NCBI GenBank assembly: GCA_018334495.1
Contig: JAGXLV010000002.1
Location: 39,382 to 103,381, forward strand
Direction of reading: 5' to 3'
Length of the DNA: 64,000 bases
Origin: Oleiphilaceae bacterium
GTDB lineage: Bacteria; Pseudomonadota; Gammaproteobacteria; Pseudomonadales; Oleiphilaceae
The notes beneath the pieces are model-generated. The model worked only from the letters and a program-made list of their open reading frames with translations, made no database searches and was not told the DNA's origin. The translations under genes were made by a program, and so were the position numbers. This document shows, one piece after another, positions 8,851-17,985 of the stretch; within the stretch, counting starts at the first letter, position 1; each line of letters starts with the position of its first letter.

Positions 8851-9396
8851 ATGCCCTTAACCGATGTAACGGTTATTGCCAACAGCCAGCAATGGCTGGA
8901 GCGGGCCGTTATCGGCCTAAACCTGTGCCCCTTCGCTCGAGCCCCCTACCTGGGCGACCAGGTTCGCTTTGCGGTATCTCAGGCCGAGACACCGGACGCT
9001 CTGCTTGAGGACCTGATCGCCGCACTGCAAGAGTTGGCGGCAACGAACTCGGACAGCCTTGAAACAACGCTTCTGATTCACCCCCGTGCGCTCCTCGACT
9101 TTATGGATTTCAATGACTTTCTTGCGGTCGCTGATGCCACTCTCGACGCTCTGGACCTGGACGGCATCATTCAGATTGCCAGTTTTCATCCGCAGTATCA
9201 GTTTGCGGGAACAGATCCGGACGCCATGGAAAACTTCAGCAACCGTTCGCCCTACCCCACACTGCATCTATTGCGAGAGTCCAGCGTAGCCTGGGCAGCC
9301 GACGCCATGCCAGACCCTGACAGTATTTACCGGGATAATATTGCACGTCTGGAACGCCTTGGCAGGCAAGGCTGGGAAAAGCTTTGGCAGGAATGA
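8851..9396 (+). CDS. DUF1415 family protein
   Basis: 181 residues of a conserved proteobacterial family of unknown function. The stretch WLERAVIGLNLCPFARAP and the downstream FHPQYQFAGTDPDAMENFSNRSPYPTLHLLRE are characteristic. I chose ATG 8851 (MPLTDVTVIA) because family members begin close to the WLERAVIGLNLCPFA block; an in-frame ATG at 8800 would add 17 unconserved residues. There is no membrane segment, and the single Cys-Pro pair is conserved. It is the last gene of the plus-strand run that starts with the aminotransferase. Confidence 0.85.
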   Translation: MPLTDVTVIANSQQWLERAVIGLNLCPFARAPYLGDQVRFAVSQAETPDALLEDLIAALQELAATNSDSLETTLLIHPRALLDFMDFNDFLAVADATLDALDLDGIIQIASFHPQYQFAGTDPDAMENFSNRSPYPTLHLLRESSVAWAADAMPDPDSIYRDNIARLERLGRQGWEKLWQE

Positions 9397-9445
9397 GAGA
9401 CAAAAAAGGCCTTCAACAACGGCTCAGCCTTTCATTCTCTCTTTT
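9395..9445 (+). terminator. Candidate terminator after the DUF1415 gene
   Basis: An outer stem GAGAGA (9395-9400) / TCTCTC (9436-9441) encloses an inner stem AAAGGC (9405-9410) / GCCTTT (9427-9432) and is followed by TTTT. It begins at the stop codon. The 16-nt loop and unpaired bases make it weaker than a textbook terminator. Confidence 0.4.
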
Positions 9446-9473
9446 GGCAAACTGATTGTCGGCCGCAAACATT

Positions 9474-9497
9474 CTAGTGTCCCGAAAGGGGCACTAG
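9474..9497 (-). terminator. Hairpin spanning the response-regulator stop codon
   Basis: CTAGTGTCCC (9474-9483) pairs with GGGGCACTAG (9488-9497) over 10 bp, including one G-T pair, around a 4-nt loop. The TAG stop of the minus-strand response regulator lies inside the stem. No clear T tract follows on the minus strand, so it may act as an mRNA 3'-end structure rather than an efficient terminator. Confidence 0.45.
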
Positions 9498-10159
9498 CTG
9501 CCTGAAAGGGACGTGTCGGCCGGATCAATTTCCATCTGTTGGATAGCGATAACCGCCTGAGTCCTGTTACGGACGCCCAGCTTGCGGAATACCGCCGTAA
9601 TGTGGGCCTTGATGGTCGCTTCCGAGACTTCCAGGTCGTAGGCAATCTGCTTGTTCAGCAATCCTTCAGCCAACATCCCCAGAACTCGAAACTGCTGTGG
9701 CGTCAACGACGCCAGCTTTTCAGAAAAGCCGGTGTTATCGCCCTGCAAGCGGTCAATCCTTTCAGCCACACCTTCGGGCAGCCAGATATCACCGCGCAGA
9801 ATATTACGAATCGCCTGCGTGATCGTCGGCAGAGGCGCTGATTTGGGAATAAAACCGGAGGCTCCGTAATCTATGGAACGCCGCATTACCTGCAACTCCT
9901 CAGACCCGGACACCACCACCACCGGCAGGCCCGGATATTGCCCTCTCATGAACACCAGGCCGGAAAAGCCATGAGCTCCCGGCATGTTCAAGTCCAGCAA
10001 AACCAGATCCGCATCCGGGTGCGACTCCACCACTGCCTGCAGAGACTTGATGCTCTCAACCTCAACGGTAAGAGCATCTGGAACAGCCTGATTCACCGCC
10101 TGTTTCAGCGCTGCGCGAAACAGGGGGTGATCATCAGCAATGATTATCTCTTGTGCCAT
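9494..10159 (-). CDS. LuxR/NarL-family response regulator, probably controlling acs
   Basis: 221 residues: an N-terminal receiver (about 1-120) with acidic pair D9/D10, phospho-acceptor D56 in LVLLDLNMPG and Lys in FIPKSAPL, then a C-terminal LuxR-type helix-turn-helix (about 150-212, LTPQQFRVLGMLAEGLLNKQIAYDL). It lies 67 bp downstream of acs on the same strand. In pseudomonads and vibrios the LuxR-type regulator CrbR, with sensor CrbS, activates acs, and this gene could be that orthologue or an AgmR/ErbR relative. No sensor kinase is adjacent. Binding to the palindrome upstream of acs is a testable inference. Confidence 0.9.
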   Translation of the reverse strand: MAQEIIIADDHPLFRAALKQAVNQAVPDALTVEVESIKSLQAVVESHPDADLVLLDLNMPGAHGFSGLVFMRGQYPGLPVVVVSGSEELQVMRRSIDYGASGFIPKSAPLPTITQAIRNILRGDIWLPEGVAERIDRLQGDNTGFSEKLASLTPQQFRVLGMLAEGLLNKQIAYDLEVSEATIKAHITAVFRKLGVRNRTQAVIAIQQMEIDPADTSLSGS

Positions 10160-10226
10160 TCGGTTGGATCCCTTCCAGAAATTAAGTCCAATCCATTGTA
10201 AACCCTACCAGTCGATGGCGCGATAT

Positions 10227-12170
10227 TTAGTCATTGCGATGTTTGATCAACTCATCCACAACACTCGGATCTGCGAGAGTGGACGTATCCCCCAGGGAGT
10301 CGTATTCGTTGGCTGCAATTTTACGCAGAATACGGCGCATGATCTTGCCGGAACGGGTTTTGGGCAGGCCTGGCGCCCACTGGATGACATCCGGCGAGGC
10401 GATTGGTCCGATTTCCTTGCGAACCCACTGGACCAGTTCTTTCCTGAGCTCTTCGCTGGGCTCTTCGCCGTGCACAAGGGTCACATAGACGTAGATGCCC
10501 TGCCCCTTGATGTCATGGGGGAAGCCGACCACGGCCGCCTCCGCGACCTTGTCGTGTGCCACCAGGGCACTTTCGACTTCGGCGCTGCCCAGACGGTGGC
10601 CGGACACGTTCAGCACGTCGTCCACCCTGCCCGTGATCCAGTAATAGCCGTCTTCGTCACGGCGGGCGCCGTCACCGGTAAAGTACAGGCCGGGGTAGGT
10701 GCTGAAGTAGGTCTGCTTGAACCTTTCGTGGTCGCCGTAAATGGTCCGCATCTGGCCGGGCCAGCTATCACAAATAACCAGATTGCCTTCAACAGCCCCT
10801 TCCAGGAAATTGCCGTCATTGTCGACAATAGCCGGTTGCACACCGAAAAAAGGCACCGTCGCCGAACCCGGTTTCAGGTCGGTGGCGCCAGGCAGCGGCG
10901 AGATCAGAATGCCGCCGGTTTCCGTCTGCCACCAGGTATCAACGATCGGGCATTTCTCATTACCGATGACCCGATAGAACCACTCCCAGGCCTCCGGGTT
11001 GATGGGCTCACCCACCGAGCCAAGCAGGTGCAGACTGTCGCGTTTGGTACCTGCCATGCAGGAATCACCCTCAGCCATCAGGGCACGAACAGCCGTCGGC
11101 GCCGTGTAAAGGACATTCACCTTATGCTTGTCCACCACCTGACCCATGCGGGACGCATCGGGATAATTGGGCACGCCTTCAAACAGCACCGTCACCGCGC
11201 CGTTGGCCAGCGGGCCATAAAGAATATAGCTGTGGCCCGTGACCCAGCCGAAATCCGCCGTGCACCAGTAGACGTCGCCGTCCTGATAATCAAACACATA
11301 CTGATGCGTCATCGAGACATACACCATATATCCGCCGGTGGTATGCAGAACACCTTTGGGCGCGCCGGTCGAGCCGGAGGTATACAGCATGAACATCGGA
11401 TCTTCCGCGTTCATCGGTTCAGCGGGGCAATCCTCCGAGGCCGACTTCATCAGCTCTTCATAACGCAAATCGCGGCTGTCATTCCAGGGCACATCAGCGC
11501 CGGTGCGACTGACGACGACAACTTTATCCACATCCGCGCCAGCGTGATCCCTTAACGCGGCGTCGACATTTTTCTTCAGGGGAATCTTGCGACCGCCGCG
11601 CACGCCTTCGTCAGCGGTGATGACGAAACGGGATTTGCCGTTTTCGATGCGGGCACCCAGCGCTTCGGGAGAAAAACCGCCAAAGACAACCGAGTGAATT
11701 GCGCCAATCCGTGCACAGGCCAGCATGGCAACCGCGGTTTCAACAATCATCGGCATGTAAATCGTGACGACGTCGCCTTTTTTTACGCCTTCGGACTTGA
11801 GCGCGTTGGCAAACTTGCAGGTTTCGGCATGCAACTCGCGATAAGTCACGGAGTGGGAATTTGCCGGGTCGTCACCTTCAAAAATAATAGCGGTCTGGTC
11901 GCCGCGCTGTTCCAGGTGACGGTCCAGGCAGTTGGCGGAGGCGTTCAGGGTGCCGTCTTCAAACCATTTGATGGACAGTTGATCGTAATCGTAGGTCGTG
12001 TTCTTGACTTTGGAGAAAGGCTTGATCCACTCAAGACGCTTGCCATGCTCTCCCCAAAAGGCTTCAGGATCCTCGACGGATTGACGGTACATCTGCTCGT
12101 ATTTTTCCCGGGTTATCAAAGCTCGCTTGGCAAATTCCGGCTTAACCGGATAGACCTTTTTGTCTGTCAT
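10227..12170 (-). CDS. acs: Acetyl-CoA synthetase (acetate-CoA ligase)
   Basis: 647 residues, close to the usual 650. The enzyme makes acetyl-CoA from acetate, ATP and CoA through acetyl-AMP, for growth on acetate or acetate re-uptake. The adenylation signature [12 protein letters not shown] is at residues 263-274, WWQTETGG and [14 protein letters not shown] follow, and the C-terminal [18 protein letters not shown] contains the lysine (near residue 606) that is acetylated to inactivate Acs in other bacteria. ATG 12170 has GGGGA just upstream; an in-frame extension to 12221 is not supported. The response regulator follows after 67 bp. Confidence 0.97.
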   Translation of the reverse strand: MTDKKVYPVKPEFAKRALITREKYEQMYRQSVEDPEAFWGEHGKRLEWIKPFSKVKNTTYDYDQLSIKWFEDGTLNASANCLDRHLEQRGDQTAIIFEGDDPANSHSVTYRELHAETCKFANALKSEGVKKGDVVTIYMPMIVETAVAMLACARIGAIHSVVFGGFSPEALGARIENGKSRFVITADEGVRGGRKIPLKKNVDAALRDHAGADVDKVVVVSRTGADVPWNDSRDLRYEELMKSASEDCPAEPMNAEDPMFMLYTSGSTGAPKGVLHTTGGYMVYVSMTHQYVFDYQDGDVYWCTADFGWVTGHSYILYGPLANGAVTVLFEGVPNYPDASRMGQVVDKHKVNVLYTAPTAVRALMAEGDSCMAGTKRDSLHLLGSVGEPINPEAWEWFYRVIGNEKCPIVDTWWQTETGGILISPLPGATDLKPGSATVPFFGVQPAIVDNDGNFLEGAVEGNLVICDSWPGQMRTIYGDHERFKQTYFSTYPGLYFTGDGARRDEDGYYWITGRVDDVLNVSGHRLGSAEVESALVAHDKVAEAAVVGFPHDIKGQGIYVYVTLVHGEEPSEELRKELVQWVRKEIGPIASPDVIQWAPGLPKTRSGKIMRRILRKIAANEYDSLGDTSTLADPSVVDELIKHRND

Positions 12171-12249
12171 CAGGATCCCCTTATCAATAAATCTTAAGTT
12201 TTTTTTGAGCTTTATTAACAACAGGCATCGACACCATCAGCCTGAAAAT

Positions 12250-12308
12250 ATTATCTCTATAGTTCAACACGGGCAGTGTGACTGTATGAATTAGACTAAA
12301 GAACTAAT
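12250..12308 (-). promoter_or_regulatory. Candidate acs promoter with TTAG/CTAA palindromic operator
   Basis: Within the 306-bp gap between acs and murI (12171-12476) I see a perfect 9-bp palindrome TTAGACTAA at 12291-12299 and a further CTAAT half-site at 12304-12308, forming ATTAG-N9-CTAAT. On the minus strand, -10-like hexamers TATAGA (12256-12261) and GATAAT (12250-12255) lie about 35-40 bp downstream, with no good -35. That spacing suits an activator-dependent promoter. The rest of the gap, which is the region after murI, shows no gene and no convincing terminator. Confidence 0.4.
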
Positions 12309-12476
12309 CAGGCGCCCACATCGAAGGGTAAGTTTGAACTTTGACTGCGTCCTCGCCAACGGGGGCGGGCGAAGACTACTGGAGCAACACGGTGAATGCT
12401 GTTGCGGAATTTGGTCAATAAGAGGCACCGCCACTATTACAGCCAGGCCTCGCCTGAGCATTTGGCATAAGCGCAG

Positions 12477-13280
12477 TTAATCGCCGCTTATACTGTTGAG
12501 CGCAAACCCAAGCCCTTCAATATAGGTTTCAAGAACAGCGGACCAGGGTCCACTGAAACGAATGTCCGACTGTACCGGTCCGGTCCGGTTCGCCGCGAAA
12601 ACGCCGGGCCCGCCTGCCAGCAACAGATGCCGGGTACGGCGCGCAATGGCATCTCCGGAATCTACCCAGTGACGGACTTCGGGCAACTGACGTCGAAGGG
12701 CTTGAGCTATCAGGGGATAATGAGTGCAACCAAGCACAACGGTGTCCACGCCCGCCGAACGGAAGGGCTGCAAGGTCCGGCTCAACGCTGCCAGCGGCAA
12801 GGATGCCTCGCCCGCCGCCCAGGCCTCGATCCAATGCACCAGATCCGGATGCCCCAGAGGTTCAACCGTGCAGTCCGCGGCAAACTCTGCCACCAATCGA
12901 TTGAGGTAGGGCCGGCGTATGGTCGCCGGCGTTGCCAACAAACCGATGCGACGGTTCACCGACAGCGCTGACGCTGGCTTGATCGCCGGCACGACACCCA
13001 CCACCGGCACCTCGATAGCCGCCCTCAAAGCCGGTAATGCCACTGTGCTGGCGGTATTACAGGCAATAACAACGACGTCGGCCGGGGTCTGCAGCAGACT
13101 CCGGCGAATCATGCCTACACACCGCGAAATTACCAGCTCATCGGGCTGGTTGCCGTAAGGAAAACCGGCATTGTCAGCCAGGTAGGTCAAATGCATTCCG
13201 GGTATTTGATGGGCAATGTGTTGAGCAACGCTCAGACCGCCAATACCTGAATCAAAGACCAGAACGGCGGGGCACCTCAC
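12477..13280 (-). CDS. murI: Glutamate racemase
   Basis: 267 residues. It converts L- to D-glutamate for peptidoglycan. The two catalytic cysteines are present, C74 in ACNTAS and C185 in GCTHYP, along with the N-terminal DSGIGGLSV loop and DNAGFPYG. The start is GTG at 13280, overlapping the nudC stop (GTGA), so translation is coupled to nudC. The C-terminal part is a little divergent (VFAANRTGPVQSDIRFSGPW) but the length is normal for the family. It is the last gene of the nudC-murI pair. Confidence 0.95.
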   Translation of the reverse strand: MRCPAVLVFDSGIGGLSVAQHIAHQIPGMHLTYLADNAGFPYGNQPDELVISRCVGMIRRSLLQTPADVVVIACNTASTVALPALRAAIEVPVVGVVPAIKPASALSVNRRIGLLATPATIRRPYLNRLVAEFAADCTVEPLGHPDLVHWIEAWAAGEASLPLAALSRTLQPFRSAGVDTVVLGCTHYPLIAQALRRQLPEVRHWVDSGDAIARRTRHLLLAGGPGVFAANRTGPVQSDIRFSGPWSAVLETYIEGLGFALNSISGD

Positions 13281-14098
13281 TTCGCCGCCCTACCTGTCAT
13301 TATTTCACTTTCCATCGCGCTGATCAGCCTGCCCGCGATGGTTGTCGAGGGCGGCACCGGCGGCAGATTGCCCGGCTCAAACCAGTCTGCGTCCGCCAGC
13401 TCGTCTTCCTGCAAAATCAGCTCGCCGGCGTCATAGTCGGCAAAATAACCAAGCATCAACTGATGGGGAAACGGCCATGGCTGGGAAGCCTGGTATCGGA
13501 TATTGATCACCGACAGCCCGGTTTCCTCCATGACTTCCCGACGCACTGCTTCTTCGGCGCTTTCGCCGGGTTCGACAAAGCCCGCAATGAGACTGAAATA
13601 GTGCCTGCGGGTTCGGGACGACCGGGCAAGGAGAAACCGGCCGTCACGACGCACCACCACGATCACGCAGGGCGCGAGCCGGGCATGCCAGGAAATTTCG
13701 CAGTTCTCACACCAACGGGTGCGCTCAACCGCATGATAGATCGTCTGATCACCGCACCGCCCGCAAAACCGGTGGTCCTGCCACCAATGCTGAATCTGGA
13801 CAGCCGTTCCAATAAGAGCCGCCGGCGCGTCCGGACGACTCAGCAGAGCTTCGCGCAAGGGTATCGGCTGATCTTCGCTCCGCAGATCTTCCGACACGAC
13901 CTCAACGACAAACAGGTCGCGGTCATTAAACCGACCGACAAACACGGGTTCACTGCCCGCAACCAGTCGGTTTTTTACATCAGACCATCGCTGAAACCAG
14001 CCGGAGGCCGGTTGCAGGATATTACTGCCAGACAAAGCCACGATGTCATCCTCTTCACCCGGGCGACGCCAGTCTCCGACTCTCGCGCTCTGTGTCAT
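13277..14098 (-). CDS. nudC: NAD-capped RNA / NADH pyrophosphatase
   Basis: 273 residues. NudC hydrolyses NADH and removes NAD caps from RNA. A zinc site is formed by C112, C115, C130 and C133. The Nudix box runs from G173 (GFVEPGESAEEAVRRE, then VMEETGL), and the family marker SQPWPFP is at about 205-211. The ATG at 14098 has GGGGGA upstream. It is the first gene of a two-gene operon with murI, with a 4-bp overlap, and is divergent from plsB. All catalytic acidic residues of the box are present. Confidence 0.95.
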   Translation of the reverse strand: MTQSARVGDWRRPGEEDDIVALSGSNILQPASGWFQRWSDVKNRLVAGSEPVFVGRFNDRDLFVVEVVSEDLRSEDQPIPLREALLSRPDAPAALIGTAVQIQHWWQDHRFCGRCGDQTIYHAVERTRWCENCEISWHARLAPCVIVVVRRDGRFLLARSSRTRRHYFSLIAGFVEPGESAEEAVRREVMEETGLSVINIRYQASQPWPFPHQLMLGYFADYDAGELILQEDELADADWFEPGNLPPVPPSTTIAGRLISAMESEIMTGRAAK

Positions 14099-14234
14099 TG
14101 TGTTTCCCCCACTGTTTTTCGTAAGCCCGCAGAATGTACCATACCGCCGGTTACGCCATCACACACTGCAGCGCTTTTCGCCGGCATTCGGAGGCAGTAC
14201 ACTTGCATGCTGATTTTAAAAAAGAGTGAACTCT

Positions 14235-16700
14235 ATGCGTATTTTGCCGGGCATTAGCCGTTTTTTCCTCACTCTGTTGCGCAAACTGCTATTCCTCTGG
14301 GTTCGAACCGATGTCATCGGTGCTGACCGGGAGGACCTGGGCCTCGACCCCAAAAAACCGGTTTGCTACGCCCTGCATTACAATTCACTCTCAAGCCGGC
14401 TGGTATTACAGCACGAAGCTCTCAAGGCCGGCCTGCCATTCCCGGAAGACCCGCTCCCGGTTCACGGTGGCCCCGGCCGCTCGTTCTTTTTCCTGTACCG
14501 GCGCACGGGGGGGATGTTCAACCGCAAGCAGGTGCCAGTGCCCACAGCCCGCATGAAAGAGTACGTGAGACTGTGTCTTGAGGACCCGACACTGGACGTC
14601 CAGATCGTGCCGGTTTCGTTATTCTGGGGCCGTGCGCCGGATAAAGCCAAATCGGTCTTCAAATTGCTTCTGTCAGACACCTGGTCGGTGGCCGGTCGCC
14701 TTCAGAAGTTGCTGATCATCCTGGTTCATGGCCGCAACACCTACGTGCAGTTCAGCAAGCCGCTCTCTCTCAGTGAGGTCGTTGACGAATACCGGGGCGA
14801 TCAAAAGCCCGCCAGCAGGAAACTTGCCCGTGTCCTGCGCACGCATTTCCGCCGGGTAAGGCAAGCGGTATTGGGGCCGGACCTTTCCCACCGCCGAACC
14901 CTGGTGTCAGGGCTCGTGCGCACAGCCCCGGTCCAGAGCGCCATCAAGGACACCGCACGCAGAAACAAGATTCCTCCGCAAAAGGCCCGGGCCCAGGCCC
15001 GAAAATACGCGAACGAAATTGCCGCCAACATGTCTGTGGCGACCATCCGTATCATGGAGGGCCTGCTCAGTTGGCTCTGGAATCGCCTGTATAACGGCAT
15101 TGCGGTCAACAATATCAAAGTCGCACAGGACGTGGCCCAGGAAAATGCCGTGGTCTATGTGCCCTGTCACAGATCCCATATCGATTATCTGCTTCTGTCC
15201 TACGTGCTGTACAAGAACGGTTTGATGCCGCCTCATATAGCGGCCGGCATCAATCTGAACATGCCCCTGGTGGGCCCCGTGCTACGCCGTGGCGGGGCAT
15301 TTTTCATGCGCCGCAGCTTCAAGAACAATCCGCTCTATGGCGCAGTGTTTAACGAATACATGCACCTTATGTTTTCGCGGGGATACTCCGTGGAATACTT
15401 TGTCGAGGGTGGGCGCAGTCGCACCGGCCGAATGCTGGCGCCCAAAGCGGGCATGCTCGCCATGACCGTGCGCAGTTTCCTGCGAGACCACCACAAGCCC
15501 ATCGTGTTTGTACCTGTATATATCGGCTATGAAAAGTTGATAGAGGGCCGGTCTTATCTGAGTGAGTTGCGCGGCAAAAAGAAAGAAAAAGAGAGTGTCC
15601 TGTCCTTGCTGAAAACCGTCAGGCGTTTGCGGAGTTCCTTCGGTAAGGTTGCCCTGAACTTTGGTGACCCTATTCCGCTGAAAACTGTACTGGATGACGT
15701 CAACCCGGGTTGGGATGCACAAACCTACGATCCCGGCGCCCGTGCGCCCTGGATTAACGAAGCAGTGAATACCTTGTCCAGAGAGGTGGCTACCCGAATC
15801 AACGCCGCGGTCGCGGTCAACCCCATTTGCATGACGGCGACGGTATTGCTGAGCACCGAGCGACTGGCTATGGATGAAATCCAGCTCAGCCGCCTGATGG
15901 ATCAGTTTGCCGACCTGCTGCGCGCGTTTCCCTATGCCCATACCGTCACGTTACCGGAGGGCAGCGGCAGTGACTGGGTCGCCTATTGCGAGGAAATGGC
16001 ACTGATCGAACGCCAGCCCCAGAAGCTTGGCGATATTATTGCTCTGGAAGGCAGCAACGCCATTCTGATGACCTATTACAGGAATAATATCCAGCACCTG
16101 TTTGCCCTGCCATCACTCATCGCCTGCCTGTTCGAAAACAACACATCGCTGTCCCGGCAGAAAGTGGTCTATCTTTCCGGCGTTGCCTACCCCTATCTCC
16201 AGTCAGAGCTTTTCATGAAATATGAGCCGGAAGAGGCAGAGAAAGTCATTGACCAATGGCTCGACGTATTGGCTGGCCAGAACCTGTTACGAATTGAGGG
16301 CGACCGCATCTACCGGCCGGAACAGGCCACCGAACAGATGTTGCGCCTGAGGGTCCTGTCACGGCTGATCATTCAGACCCTGGAACGCTACCACCTGGTT
16401 ATTGCGGCGCTTCGCAAAAACGGCTCAGGCACGATCACCGCCAGCGAACTGGAGCAGCAAAGCACGCTGATGGCTGAGCGCATGTCCATCCTGTTCGGGC
16501 TGAACGCTCCGGAGTTTTTCGACAAGACTCTGTTCCGTAACTTTATTAACAATCTCAAGAAAAATGAAGTCATCGGCACCGATGACAACGGCAAATTGTG
16601 TTACGGGGAAGGCCTTGACGAAGTAGCAGAGGACGCCTGGCTGGTGCTCAGTGTCGAGAAGCGCCAGGCTATACAACAGGTGACCATGCTCGGCTCCTGA
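14235..16700 (+). CDS. plsB: Glycerol-3-phosphate 1-O-acyltransferase
   Basis: 821 residues. This inner-membrane-associated enzyme makes lysophosphatidic acid, the first step of phospholipid synthesis. The HX4D motif is in CHRSHIDYLLLSYVLY near residue 310, and FVEGGRSRTGRML and IVFVPVYIGYEKLIEG are the further PlsB blocks. The length is typical for the large enterobacterial/pseudomonad enzyme. I prefer ATG 14235, with AAGAGTG just upstream, over an in-frame GTG at 14226. It is convergent with rsmJ and divergent from nudC, so it is a single transcription unit. Confidence 0.95.
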   Translation: MRILPGISRFFLTLLRKLLFLWVRTDVIGADREDLGLDPKKPVCYALHYNSLSSRLVLQHEALKAGLPFPEDPLPVHGGPGRSFFFLYRRTGGMFNRKQVPVPTARMKEYVRLCLEDPTLDVQIVPVSLFWGRAPDKAKSVFKLLLSDTWSVAGRLQKLLIILVHGRNTYVQFSKPLSLSEVVDEYRGDQKPASRKLARVLRTHFRRVRQAVLGPDLSHRRTLVSGLVRTAPVQSAIKDTARRNKIPPQKARAQARKYANEIAANMSVATIRIMEGLLSWLWNRLYNGIAVNNIKVAQDVAQENAVVYVPCHRSHIDYLLLSYVLYKNGLMPPHIAAGINLNMPLVGPVLRRGGAFFMRRSFKNNPLYGAVFNEYMHLMFSRGYSVEYFVEGGRSRTGRMLAPKAGMLAMTVRSFLRDHHKPIVFVPVYIGYEKLIEGRSYLSELRGKKKEKESVLSLLKTVRRLRSSFGKVALNFGDPIPLKTVLDDVNPGWDAQTYDPGARAPWINEAVNTLSREVATRINAAVAVNPICMTATVLLSTERLAMDEIQLSRLMDQFADLLRAFPYAHTVTLPEGSGSDWVAYCEEMALIERQPQKLGDIIALEGSNAILMTYYRNNIQHLFALPSLIACLFENNTSLSRQKVVYLSGVAYPYLQSELFMKYEPEEAEKVIDQWLDVLAGQNLLRIEGDRIYRPEQATEQMLRLRVLSRLIIQTLERYHLVIAALRKNGSGTITASELEQQSTLMAERMSILFGLNAPEFFDKTLFRNFINNLKKNEVIGTDDNGKLCYGEGLDEVAEDAWLVLSVEKRQAIQQVTMLGS

Positions 16701-16712
16701 GGCGGACAGGGG

Positions 16713-17519
16713 TCAATCGGACGGAAAGGCCCGAACCGGGTAGATATCGTAGCGGCTGGTTTTGCCCTCAAGTCGTGTGGCGGGTTCAGTGGCTCCAAGG
16801 ACGGGCGCTTTGCGGGGTCGCTTTACCACAGCCCGATAACTGGCCTTGTTCTGGGCCTCCTCAAGCAGGCTGGCGGCGTCCTCGTCATCCCCCACCACCT
16901 CCCGAAAAACCCGCATTTCCTTTTTTACCAGAGCGGATTTGTCCCGGTGCGGAAACATGGGGTCAAGGTATATGACATCGGCCACGCCGGGCTCGGCCCG
17001 TTCAAGCCATTGCCTGGCGTCTGCACTGATCAGGGTCATGCGCTCAACCACCGGTGCCGTCAAAGGATTGAGGCGGGCACGCGCCAAACCATCAGCCAAC
17101 AGAGCATGGATGACAGGCGAACGCTCGATCAGGGTCACCCGGCAACCGAGGCCGGCCAGTACAAAGGCGTCCTGCCCCAGGCCTGCCGTAGCATCCAGAA
17201 TGTGAAGTATGCGCCGGGTTTTTTGCATTCCCACGGCGCGAGCAATGAGCTGCCCCCGTCCACCACCGTGCTCAAGACGGTAGCCGGCCTTGCCGGAGCC
17301 GAATTCCGCGCGCACCGGCCCGGGCGCGCCCTTGCCTGTCCATTGCAACGCCAGGCCGAATTCATCCGCATAAAGCAGAACATCAACGTCACAGGTCCGC
17401 CGGGGGTCCAGGGCGCCGAGAAAGGGTAATAAGAGCTTTTTAGCAAGATCTTGTGCGGGCGAAGGATCTACCCTGTCAGAGCAGCCCACCGCAAGAGGTT
17501 CACCGCCAGGAAATGGCAT
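16713..17519 (-). CDS. rsmJ: 16S rRNA (guanine1516-N2)-methyltransferase
   Basis: 268 residues of the RsmJ (YhiQ) family, which methylates G1516 of 16S rRNA. The SAM-binding motif I reads [18 protein letters not shown], and the catalytic-loop motif [19 protein letters not shown] is diagnostic. The C-terminus has [11 protein letters not shown]. The ATG at 17519 overlaps the stop of the preceding small gene by one base (TGATG), implying translational coupling; an alternative TTG lies one codon upstream. It ends 12 bp from the convergent plsB stop. Confidence 0.93.
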   Translation of the reverse strand: MPFPGGEPLAVGCSDRVDPSPAQDLAKKLLLPFLGALDPRRTCDVDVLLYADEFGLALQWTGKGAPGPVRAEFGSGKAGYRLEHGGGRGQLIARAVGMQKTRRILHILDATAGLGQDAFVLAGLGCRVTLIERSPVIHALLADGLARARLNPLTAPVVERMTLISADARQWLERAEPGVADVIYLDPMFPHRDKSALVKKEMRVFREVVGDDEDAASLLEEAQNKASYRAVVKRPRKAPVLGATEPATRLEGKTSRYDIYPVRAFPSD

Positions 17520-17887
17520 CAAACCCGGATATCAATGCCGGCCAACTCCACATCCGAGCCATCTCGCTGAGCGGCCACCGAGGCGAAAACGTCCAGTGCC
17601 TGCGAACTTGCCCTCGGCATCTCATCGGCTCTGAAACGCTCAAAACGCGAGTCCTCCGCGGCCTGGCGTGCCTCAACTCTGCGGTTGATGGCAGCTGTAT
17701 CAATAACATCAGGGAGACGGCTCGTGTCGCGCTCCGAACTCGCCTGGCTCAGGGCCTGTCGGTTGGCGTCTTCGGTGGCATTGGGACCACTGGCGGCCGA
17801 ATTACGGGCAACGTCCGGCCGGGCGCGGGCAGAAGTCGCCTCGGATTGCGCCGGGTTAAGGCTGTTCGGATTCAGTCCACCAACCAT
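17519..17887 (-). CDS. Conserved-looking small protein coupled to rsmJ, function unknown
   Basis: 122 residues, hydrophilic and probably cytoplasmic. The first half is low-complexity and rich in Ser, Ala, Asn and Arg. The second half is more structured ([20 protein letters not shown], then [16 protein letters not shown]) and ends in ELAGIDIRV. The stop codon TGA shares a base with the rsmJ start (TGATG), strong evidence that it is translated. A promoter-like sequence lies about 60 bp upstream. I do not recognise a named domain. The conserved-looking QALDVF...ELAGIDI tail suggests a short interaction domain; this is inference. Confidence 0.7.
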   Translation of the reverse strand: MVGGLNPNSLNPAQSEATSARARPDVARNSAASGPNATEDANRQALSQASSERDTSRLPDVIDTAAINRRVEARQAAEDSRFERFRADEMPRASSQALDVFASVAAQRDGSDVELAGIDIRV

Positions 17888-17943
17888 GCAATCGTGTCCA
17901 TAACGTTCAAGCCATACCGCGCGATGAGCGCGACCTACACATC

Positions 17944-17973
17944 AGTATATAATCATGAGATAAACAAGGCCAA
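17944..17973 (-). promoter_or_regulatory. Candidate sigma-70 promoter for the small gene-rsmJ unit
   Basis: On the minus strand, TTGGCC (17968-17973) and TATACT (17944-17949) are separated by 18 bp, 57 bp before the ATG at 17887. The -10 matches consensus at 5 of 6 positions and the -35 at 4 of 6. Confidence 0.4.
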
Positions 17974-17985
17974 ATTTAAAGTCCG

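Noticed and set aside
10140..11555. 471-residue open frame antisense to acs
   Set aside because: Shadow of a conserved coding sequence; low-complexity HGRA-type composition and no start signal.
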